A stretch of 64,000 nt of DNA, taken from contig JADGJC010000064.1 of the NCBI GenBank assembly GCA_027596075.1, positions 16,600 through 80,599 on the forward strand, in the 5' to 3' direction. Position numbers and translations under genes: made by a program. Of this stretch, positions 54,881 through 64,000 are shown in pieces (within the stretch, counting starts at the first letter, position 1; each line of letters begins with the position of its first letter). Source of the DNA: Rhizophlyctis rosea (taxonomy: Eukaryota; Chytridiomycota; Chytridiomycetes; Rhizophlyctidales; Rhizophlyctidaceae). The notes under the pieces are model-generated. The model was not told the origin of the DNA, ran no database searches, and worked only from the letters and a program-made list of their open reading frames with translations.

Positions 54881-55431
54881 TGATGTCGTTGACGCTCTGC
54901 TCAAAGGACATTTCAGCACAAAGATGCAACCTGAGTTTTAGCAAAAGAGATTGGTTATTCCCCATACCTTGATCTCCTCAACAACCTCCTCCAACTGCTC
55001 CGTCGCCCTCTCCAAATCCTCCTCCCACTGCTTCCGTTCCTCTTCCATTGCATCCAACTTCTGCTTCTATACATATTGAGCAAGAAGTGAGTGGATGATT
55101 TACCCAACCTCATATCTAAAACCCAATACATACCTCAACCCTCTTAGTCTCTTCATCCACATTCTCTTCCCCCACCATTCCCTCGACCGCTGCTTTCCTT
55201 TCCGCGACGTCTTCTTCGCAATCTGGTAAGGAGAATTTGCATCTGGATTCATGGGATGAATTGTAAGCAAATTAGAGGTCTGCATGCGGTTGTGGATGGA
55301 TGAAACCTTACCTTTGATATTCACGCAGACGCGCTTTGAGCTGTGTGGAGTGTATTGCAATGGGGGGGGTTAGGTATACCGGCTTTCCCACGGTGCTGGA
55401 ATGAAGGGATACGGACCAACTGGAGCGACAT
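54850..55431 (-). CDS. Small coiled-coil protein, 3' end abutting the retroelement
   Basis: Spliced gene starting MSLQ, intron, LKARLREYQR, intron, CKFSLPDCEEDVAERKAAVE, GMVGEENVDEETKRVE, intron, KQKLDAMEEERKQWEEDLER, ATEQLEEVVEEIK, intron, SVNDIKLMQDPFFRKAEL. Exon joins are GT-AG and in frame. The body is a near-continuous charged coiled coil of about 85 residues, of unknown family. The last exon runs directly into RT sequence, and no stop is seen before it, so the natural C-terminus was probably removed by the insertion. Confidence 0.55.
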
Positions 55432-58139
55432 TTCGATCCCAAGTTTTGGTTGTTGTTGGTGTTTTGTGAGGGTTGTTGGTGCTTGTTGGTATTTAGTGTG
55501 GGAAAAGTTGTTGGAAGAGGTGGGAAGAGGGGAATGAGTGAAGGATGAGAGGGAGATGCCGGTTGTGTGAGAAAGGTTGGGACTGTTTACCAGTCGCGAC
55601 TGTGCCACCAACTGCGACGCGCAGGGTCCTAATGTGCCACTAAGGATGACGCGGCTCTGTGGACCCTGACGCGACGCGACACACCAAAGATATTCGCGCA
55701 AACATTACCTCTGCTCGGAAATCGCGAAGAGTCACCCTATATCCGCACATACATACCACAGACTCATGTTTATCCCAACACAATCATTAAAACATCATCT
55801 CATTGTCAGCGTGCCGGTTAACGAAACTTTCACATCGCGATCTGATTTTCTTCGTTGCACCGACATGACAGAACACCAGCGTTGATCCACATCCTCAGCC
55901 CCCTTCATACGGAAGCAAGGATAGTGTAGATTTTAGCAAATTCTCATTCTCAATGACCAATAGCCATGTTATGTACCAACTCTCTCTGGTAGTTCCCCAT
56001 TGCTCTCATAACGGCGGGGGTGTTCTCGCCCCCGGCGCCCTGAACGACAGTGTCGCTCTCGTCATTTTGCAAGAACCCAAATTCAATCGCTCACATGCTG
56101 AGGCTTGATCATCAAATCAACTTCTCCCGCACTAGTACTCAAAGTGCTTCTTGATTGATTGGGAAGACCGTATGCTTCTCGTCCACCTTCCATCCCTATG
56201 TCGAGGAGTTCACCATCATCCCTTACACCCTCGTGGCCCTTATCGCAGATCACCGAATCAGCTCCTCCCAATTTGTATGCCACTGACGACAGCACTAACA
56301 TTACAAAAAGAAGCTGGAACTACATCCCGGCATCGATCTCTCACAAATTGGAAGTTGAGGGAGTGGGACAAATTTGGCATCCATAGTGGCGGAAAACTGA
56401 TAGACGGTGTTTATTGTTGTCCTTGAAGGGGTGGGGTGCGGCCGGTAGCGCGTGACAACTATTTGCCGCTGATGATCCTACCAGATTATCCCGCACTTGT
56501 GTACTTCAGAACATGACTGCAACTCGTCCCGGCGCGGAACTCGATCGTTTCTTGTGCGCCATGGATCAATCTGGTCGTCAAGTTCGTCAGCATAACAACT
56601 TTTTCAAATTTGGGTGCAATTCCATCAACGCTAGTTCAAGTCGAGAAGGTGATATCACCTCTTCTCCGGGTGCGAAATTAGAGGACTTCTGCGAGGTATG
56701 GGCTGTGCTTCGTCCATTGATTTGCATATCTTCAAAGAGTCAACCACGGAGATCTGCAACAGCAGTGACCCTCCCGAACAACCGCACCAAGAGATGAAGC
56801 GGCCGATCAGCAAATATGCGCAAAATTAACAAGCGTTGCTGATTGTGAGGGAAGATGATGAACGCAGGCACTCATGAGAGCGCGAGGAGCAACTGGATTG
56901 TAGTGGCAAAAAGTGGTGCTGTCAAACGTGGCAGTAGCTGACGCGTTACATTAAACGGTGGTGAAACCTTCCGGAAATCATTGGATAGGAAGTTCTCATC
57001 CAACCTTCCCAATTTTCCCTTCCTCCCTCTTCGTATTTCCCATCTTCGCTTGTATCCCGAGTTTTAGCCGTGGAACCGCACGGCTAAAATTCGATTGGTC
57101 CCAGGTGAAGACACCGGTCACATATTGTTCCTCTATGTGCATATTAGCTACCCAAATCTCATCAATTCGTCCGAAGTGTCCGACATCAGTGGGACATCTT
57201 ACGACACCGGTTTGTGGTTCCAGTTTGCGACAAGTGGAAAAATGGATCGTCCCCACTTGGAGGCAGGCATGAAGGCACGGCGTCGAGTTTGGTTTGTAAT
57301 GATTGATCAGTTCTCATTCAGTAGTATTCGCATTTCTTGTTAGAACACGAAGTGGCAACGGGGGCGTCCCATAGTCGTATCTTTCTCCCCCTTTACATGC
57401 GATGTTCGAAGCTGACCAGGTAGTATGGATTGGAGGGTTGGAAGGGAGATAGATGTGTGTTTCGTTCCCCATCTCAGCTGAAAATAATGCCTTGAGACGA
57501 CAGTTAGATTGTTGATGAAGTACAACTTAGTTGAGCATAATAAAGTTGCAAAGTTGGAGTATGCACCACTCAAAAGTTGGTGCGCCGGCAACCCACATTT
57601 CCACCTACACGATACCCTGGTCTCAGGACGCGGATAGTCTACTCGAACGGTTGTCTTATTCATCAGTTCCTGCACCACTGCCCGGGCGATTCAACCAATC
57701 TATGCAGCGGTTCAAAAGAAGCTCATTATATATTTCTGAGGTCCGCTACCTACCTGCCGAGTAGCCTCATCTTTTTCAAATAAAGAATCTAAAATATCGT
57801 AATATCAAATACATAGAACGTGTGGGAACTTCCAATTAAGCAATACCGGCGTTGATAGCTAAGAGTATGGAATACGTACATCAATTAGTTGTGTAGATGA
57901 AATACGCGACAATGTAGTAAATAAGTAGTTAACTAAGTTCAAGATTGGTGCAAGAAGAACCATCTTCTTCTTGGTGATTATGCATGAACCCTATGACCGC
58001 CAGGGCCTTGGGATCTGGCAGTACAAGGGGCGGTACGTGCGGGGCGGATGGTACGCCGAGAGTCGTAAGGTGCGTGGAAGAAACGATAGAGTATGTAGAA
58101 GGCAGTAACCGCCGCGTTGAATAGGCAGTCAACTCGAAG
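55432..58139. other. No supported gene
   Basis: Only short frames, such as 56513-56797 (MTATRPGAELDRFLCAMDQS), without recognisable domains. The palindrome-like TTTTAGCCGTGG/CACGGCTAAAA lies near 57061-57089 (arms about 11 nt). Nothing else stands out. Confidence 0.3.
57061..57090. repeat. Short inverted repeat (stem-loop)
   Basis: TTTTAGCCGTG followed within a few bases by CACGGCTAAAA gives an 11-bp perfect stem with a short AACCG-type loop in a gene-free region. It could form a strong hairpin in RNA or DNA; no T-run follows. Confidence 0.55.
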
Positions 58140-59611
58140 TCAGCACGCGGTCGTAGAGTTGCTGACAACATTCGCTGGTGGTTGTGCACCGTTCTCCGCA
58201 GCTTCCAGATCGACAAGCATGGATGGTGTGTCCTGCCGTACTGCACTGTCGACAACCTCAATGACCTCCACCCCATCCGTCTTTTTCTCCTCCTTCCCCT
58301 TAATAACAGAAACCTCCACATCCTCCTCCGGCACCTCCTTAACCTCCACCACCCACCCCCTCCACCCCACAATTCCCTCCTTCCTCAGCGCCGCATCAAC
58401 CTTCTTCCCCAACGTCCACACAACCCACGACCCCCACACCTGCGTTCCCAGCAAACAAACAAAACAGATGGTAAACACGACGGAGAAAGCGGTATGGTAG
58501 TCCCTCGGGACCGCGTCGACGTGAATGAGGTAGTGAGTCCACAGGTAGATGGAGTGGAATAGCGACGCGAGTTTGCAGAGGAGGGTTTGGATGGCGGCGA
58601 AGTAGAGGGTTAGGGCGGTTATGCGGCAGGGTTTTAAGAAGCGGTCTGGAGTTCGGATTTATTAGTTAGGTAGAGAAAAAGCAAGTTGCGGAACTGTGGA
58701 ACGTACACATCAACAGCCCGATGAAAATAGACTGCTCGGTTGTCGCTTGATAGATGAAGGAGAGGCCGAGTTGGAGATATGCGGGATGATGTGTTTTGTA
58801 AAGTACGACGAAGAGGAAGGAGATGAGGAACATTGTCTGTGGTGAGGAAGCGTAAATGGTGAGTTGCGTGGAGTATGGGATTCAGGAAGTCTGGAATACT
58901 TACCGCCAAATGATGTAGCAAGAGCGGCGTCCGCATCGTGGACCGATAGATGAGCTCGAAGGAATCTATGGATGACGAACGACATTATGAGGGTTGAAAT
59001 GACTTAATTGTGCGCAAGCGCCGCTAATGCCACATCTGAACGTCATAAGGTTGTCGGGAGCAGATAGATGGACACTTACACAGTAGGCAAGCCATATTAG
59101 CTATGACGCCCCCGAACTGCATGTAGCCCTTGTCGAAGTTGCCCCAATATAGAGGGGAGCAATAGATCTGGATGCCGAACATGATTGTGGTGACGATAAT
59201 CTGTTTCGTTCCCCAGTCAGCTCTACACGACGCTGATAAGAATGTTTGAGCTATGATAACAGCGCTTACCTCCAACACATGCACAATCGCAACCCTCTGC
59301 TGACTTTCCTTCATCTTCTTGAAGTATCGCGGGCCGAAGATCCTCGATAGCGTTTGTATAGCCTGTGCATGGACGGAGACGAGGGCGGTTAAGCATCTCT
59401 ACCTCTCAGTACTGAGCGCAATCAGTATACTTCTACCACGCACCTTTGCACCCGCATACAAAGCCACCATGAACACAACAGCATTCATGGAGTACCATGT
59501 AGGAGTCCACGGCATAGTGACGTCATCTACGAACTCTTTGAGCTGCAGCATTTGCTCCGGAGTGTATTCCCGCATCCATGGCTGGAGAGAGTCGGCGGCG
59601 GTGGCGGACAT
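58140..59611 (-). CDS. TLC-domain multi-pass membrane protein
   Basis: Six exons. Starts MSATAADSLQPWMREYTPEQ. Hydrophobic segments include WYSMNAVVFMVALYAGAK, IIVTTIMFGIQIYCSPLYW, MFLISFLFVVLYKTHHPAYL and FSVVFTICFVCLLGTQVWGS. TLC signatures are YFKKMKESQQRVAIVHVLE (a K-x-x-x-S helix leading to a conserved His) and FELIYRSTMRTPLLLHHLA (the paired His motif). The family includes ceramide synthases and TRAM/CLN8-like ER lipid proteins. The ceramide-synthase LAG1 motif is not complete, so this fits the TMEM56/CLN8-like branch better. The C-tail is cytosolic and acidic (VEVKEVPEEDVEVSVIKG). All junctions keep frame. It is the only clearly intact multi-exon gene after 53 kb. Confidence 0.75.
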
Positions 59612-62600
59612 TGTGGATGGGAAGGAAGGTTGAGGAGGGGCAAAACGCCAGCAGAGGAAGTTTTGGATAATGATGTGCTCAGGCCGCGGATGGTGAGGAT
59701 GGCGATTGATGACTCTCACAGTTCTTATACTCTTTGCTAACAAAATGTCAAATTGACAGGTGCGGCTCCAAAGCGGTCCCTGATCGATGGAATGCAGTGA
59801 GGCTTGGCGAAAGCTTTTTTGCATTTGCCTGCGCCTGGATAAGCACTCCACAGGTTGACAAGCGGCAGGCGTCGCTCTGCGGAGCATTAAGACACCGTTG
59901 GGGCTTGCTTCTCATTTGGTCGGGTTCCGATTCTCTCCGGACCTACTTCTTAGAAGAACGCGCTATTGAGCGGGCTGCAGCAGTGCTGCTTAGCGAGCAC
60001 GGCAGTAGTCAAGCTGGCTGCGCCGAAGCATATCCCCTTTCCCTTTTTTGTGAGGAGTAGCATCCGAGGTGAATGCCGCACTCATGATGGTGGAACCCAA
60101 TCGTGTATTCAAGTAAGCTGCATGGCATCCTCCGCGCATACTGAGGGGCTAATCCGAGAATTGGGAGCTGAAACGGCTCAGGCCAAAACCTTCCAAAAAC
60201 GAAGCGCGACGCCCAAGCTTGAGGCACTTTTACAGTGACGTGAGAACACTACATCTCTGCGCCAATGGTTACAATCCGCCATCTCAAACTTTCCATTCGA
60301 AAAAGCCTCTCTAAACGTGGCGTCATTGGCCCACACAGATGCCTAAACGTTGAGGCTACTTTTAGCGATCTAAGTGTCAAGCAGGTAGGCTTGACCCTTG
60401 TCGTCCACAACCCGAATTTCAACATCTCAAGCTAAGGTTTGGAAACTGGCGCACAGGTGAACCTAGCGTGTGTTCGGATGAGTAGGAAAGTCAAGGTGGA
60501 ACCTCTTACCCAACTCTGAGCGAGTACATCAAGACCTGCTCTCGTTGCCAACGCCCACGCATAGCACCTGCAATCCCCCTCTTTGTTTCAATCAGTCTGC
60601 ACTACAACATGTCAGTTCTGCTGCATCCCAGCAGTGCCAGCACTTTCTCATCCTTTGATGCGGGGTCTTGATATGCCATCGATGCACACCAACAAAAGTC
60701 ACGCGCGTGCTCCTCGCCTCACCTCCTGCAAAACTGGCCCGACGTGGCACAGTCATGCATCCATTCAATGAGCAAGCCTCAGGGGTTGGGCTGTGGGGTC
60801 TGCCCTTCCGCGCTGCAGCTTGACCGTTGAAAGCCTTCACGGAACTGGCCTCCTGGAAAGTTCGCAAAGTCTCTCTCAGCGCTTACAAAGTTGCCGCACT
60901 AATAGCTTAGATGTTACCCCAACCTTGGATTATTGCGCCGGAGAATCGGAGTCGGTTGTTGCTCTCACGGAGCCCCCATCGGAGCTGCGAAAAATGGCTG
61001 TGGCTCAGACGAGGAGTCTTTCGAATGCTGTTGAAGATACAACTTGACACCTCCAAGCCTCCTACCCCTTGTTGAAGACGATTCGACGGGAATCGTGGAA
61101 GCATCTTTTCCCTTCAGCTTGAACTCTGTTGGGTTGCGCTCCAACTTGCTGGGCTTGATGTGGTTCTGGGGTTCTTGCCACAGCCTGTTGGTTGACCGCG
61201 AAACCAATGGAATGGTATCGCGGACCAATGGTACCGAGGCTTTGATGATGGCGCAGCACTCCTCAACATGTTTACATTGAATATCATTGCCAGGATGCTT
61301 CGCACACGGAACTTACTGATACCCTCAACGGCGCTCCGCTGTCTGGTTGACAAGCCTCGTTTGACAGGGAAGGTGCTTCTGTATACCGCAAATGACTTTC
61401 TTTGCAATGGTTCTGCCTTAATCAAGGACATAACGTTGTCAATTGACAACTATATAGGTCAATGTAGTTACTTACAGGAATAGTGTGGTCAAATAGGTCG
61501 ATGCGACAGGATTGAGATAGAATGCGGTGTCAGTTTCTTAAGCGCGATTGGCATGATGAACATGGTGAGTTCGGAGGGGCTGTTGCTGCTTCCAGTTGCT
61601 CATCCTCTACTCCTTGCTAATTGCATGATTTGTGTTTGAACTATCACATCACCTGCCGCACTTACAAACTCCTTCCTCTTCCATCTCAAAAACGTCCAAA
61701 AAACACATAACAACAGCTTCGCCCATACCCGCTTAAACGAACCTGCTTAAAAATCATCTCTCTCGCGCCTCGTAGACCGACTCTCCACTCCTCCCGACAC
61801 ACCAAACAACAACAGCAACCTCTGCAACCATAGTCATCAACAATGTGACGGGTTCTTGAACCTGCTAACAATCTGCCAAGCGGCCATCACACTACACCGC
61901 AAAAGCCGCCATCATCATCATCCTTCATGTATTTTCTTCATGCCCTTGCTCCGGCAAGCTTTCACTACCGCTGCTCCCGAAAGGTGAAGCATAGCTGTTC
62001 CAATCATATGATGACATTGTTGCATGAGGTTCCGGTGCCGCTTAATTTAGTGAAGATGGATCCGGCCTTGGGGGTATGCGTTGGGAGCTCGAATTTGATC
62101 GTTATTTGCTTTGAGCGCAACAGGTTGTATCTAATAGCCGTCATTGTCGCTGGAATCTAATTGTGGAAGTTGGCCTCAAAGGTTCAATGAAAAAGCGGTG
62201 TGAGCTGCAACGGGAGCGTCGCAACATTGCGCATGTCTAATCCCCAAGACGCTTGTTTCTGTCGTTCATTTCCAATCCTTGAATTTGGATCCGGGTTTAC
62301 ATTTGTGCAGTAAGTATTCTCTTCGCCACGAGATTCATATGGTCAAGCGCGATGAACTGCATCAAGTCCCCTCAACATCATTCTCCTCTCTCATCGTTTC
62401 GAATCACCGGCCCCTCCCTTTCGGTAGTTTGCGTCACCATCTCCGGCCAGGACGGAATCTACCTGCTCCGTAGCTTCACCGTTGTGGGTATCATTACGCA
62501 TTTCGTACTTGCTTTGAACATCACAGAACTGAAATGCTACCGTCTCGTGCTTGCGCATTGTTAAGGTCAAATCAATTGCATCATTGAAGGGCACGTTTGG

Positions 62601-64000
62601 ATTTGCGCACTGTACCGATGGAGGTTGATTCAAACCTCGGGCGGACTGTTCATGTTATGGCATTCAACTCTGAATCTGACTACTGTGTACACAAACCAAT
62701 CTCCTGCACTCAATCCTACATTCGAACGTGACATCGCTCCTTCGTCTTCTTCCGTGTTGCGCGATGATGACTATCTCACCACTTGGTTCAGTCCGACACA
62801 CCACTCCCGTCCAAGTCCATTTTGCGTCCCCATTACTATCAGGTAGTACTGTGGTGCCCCTAGCACCCAGTCCCATCCCACCTCCCATCAAGCCCAATTT
62901 TATTGAGGGCCCATTGAACAATGTTGCAGCGAAGCGCCTTTCCTGGCGTTATAAGCCGGAGACGCGTAAGCTCGTTTATGGCGTTGCGCTGATCGTAGCG
63001 GACGAAGTTGAATTTGGCAATGTCCGACAACAGAGGACATGTGGCGCTGGAAAGGGAGACTCATCAACAGGTAACTCAGCTTCACAAAGCGCCGAACAAT
63101 GGGCAGCATGACGAAACTTGCCAATGAAATGGTACTCAATTCCACCACAGTCTTCACATACAGGGATGCAAAGCAGCATATTGCACCTTGCACCACTTGG
63201 CAACAGCAGTCGAAACGGGTTTGCTGTTGCCATCTACTACCCCATCAGAGGCCTTTGGATGTCGTGGTATGTGTCACCGAACAAACTTTGGATGAGGAGC
63301 CCGCACTTGACACCTTCGTGAGCGCCATTGCTGATCGTTTGCAGGTTGTGATGTGCATCACCAGGGAATGCCAGCGCATTTGTGGTTTTCAGGAAGTGGT
63401 TTAGCGAGAGGGTAGTATGGTTGCGGATTTTTACAGCAAGAAGTCGTTGACCAAATTTCTTATCCCATCCCACCTGTACGCAAGAAAATCCAACAGACCG
63501 GTATCTCCTAAAGATGGCTGAGCAGGCACAAAACTTTAGAAACGACTTCTTCCGCACTCTGTTGGTAAAAGGGTGGCCTAGTATCTATTCGTGATGGAAC
63601 CCAAAAGTGACGCACACTGATCCGTTGGCCTGTGACTCACGACTATCATAGTGACATTCAAGCCTCCAGGCCCCAAATTTGAGGGGTACTGAAATTCCGG
63701 CCAGAGGCTTCGCGCCCGCCTATGTGAGTCATGTGTGGTGCGTTGCTGCAGCGAGAAGTGTTCGTAATGTCCGCGGCGGTGCGAGCTAGCTGATGAAAGC
63801 GTACCAGACGATTCCTTTCACAACTACTCATGAGACACGCAGACAACATTCAAGAAGTCCAGTATTTCATGTGCCGGTTCGAAATATGGTGGGGACCGGA
63901 GCCAGTTGATCTTCAGACTATCAACGGGAAGGGGGGGGGGGGGGGGGGGAATGCCAAAAAGCGGTAGTACGTTAAGCTTTAGAATCCAAACGCATTTTTG
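59612..64000. other. Gene-poor right end
   Basis: Many short frames on both strands, the longest about 130 codons (62728-63111), none with a recognisable domain, convincing exon structure or repeat character. GCGCTATTGAG near 59960 resembles the promoter word seen elsewhere and lies upstream of the TLC gene. A 19-G run sits at 63931-63949. Confidence 0.35.
63931..63949. other. 19-G homopolymer, probable artefact
   Basis: Same length as the run next to the N gap at 39462-39480 and close to the window end. Dark-cycle or low-quality read ends commonly produce such runs. Confidence 0.75.

Noticed and set aside
57929..58139. C-terminal extension of the TLC protein
   Set aside because: The frame has a stop at 58140-58142 after an ordinary acidic tail. 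The minus-strand Arg-rich frame further on is a shadow.
1..64000. tRNA and rRNA genes
   Set aside because: Looking for paired arms with a GGTTCGA-type T loop gave no cloverleaf I could support, and no rRNA-like stretch was seen. A covariance search would be decisive.

Overview
The window comes from an intron-rich, eukaryotic, fungal-type genome of roughly balanced GC. Introns are short (about 50-110 nt) and GT-AG. A sperm-flagellar-protein-1 (SPEF1) homologue points to a lineage with a motile flagellated stage, so a zoosporic (chytrid-like) fungus is the best inference. No single gene fixes the species. One 10-N gap (39497-39506) and two 19-G runs show that this is a draft assembly.

Bases 1-29,000 are a dense, orderly housekeeping segment with intact, spliceable genes. 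In order they are: an SR-type RNA-binding protein (-), XRCC3 (+), a GYP7/TBC1D15 RabGAP (-), CMSS1/Cms1 (+), ALG13 (-), a Ubc7/UBE2G-type E2 (+), NC2-beta (-), GRC3/NOL9 (+), SPEF1 (-), an unrecognised protein (+), RSE1/SF3B3 (-), a GT4 glycosyltransferase (+), a three-zinc-knuckle RGG protein (+), complex I NDUFS4 (-) and a four-helix membrane protein (+). Almost every gene forms a head-to-head pair with one neighbour (0.3-0.6 kb shared promoter) and a tail-to-tail pair with the other (39-290 bp). Functions span DNA repair, rRNA processing, splicing, ER glycosylation and ERAD, vesicle traffic, respiration and the flagellum.

From about 29 kb the character changes sharply. Between 30 and 48 kb I find mostly decayed, plus-strand fragments of unrelated conserved genes. 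These are BUB2, PLK4, a response-regulator receiver domain, the C-terminal half of Ariadne-1, ribosomal protein S18, actin (two pieces), ARPC2, CDC27/APC3, a Nup159/Nup214-like propeller and peroxisomal 3-ketoacyl-CoA thiolase. They keep introns but carry nonsense codons and frameshifts, and several are joined end to end (actin-ARPC2-actin-CDC27 with essentially no spacer). A WD40 gene that reads into a PABP-like RRM protein follows (49.3-52.7 kb). Next comes a broken chromodomain Ty3/gypsy retroelement (53.2-54.9 kb), with its integrase and reverse transcriptase parts on opposite strands, abutting a small coiled-coil gene.

The last 9 kb hold one clear intact gene, a TLC-domain membrane protein (58.1-59.6 kb), and otherwise sequence with no recognisable gene. 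The main points for a second look are the gene-fragment mosaic, a 103-bp inverted repeat that brackets the membrane-protein gene, a 41-bp perfect tandem duplication inside an RSE1 intron, the strict alternation of gene orientation in the first 29 kb, and a zinc knuckle assembled from exons as small as 26 nt.
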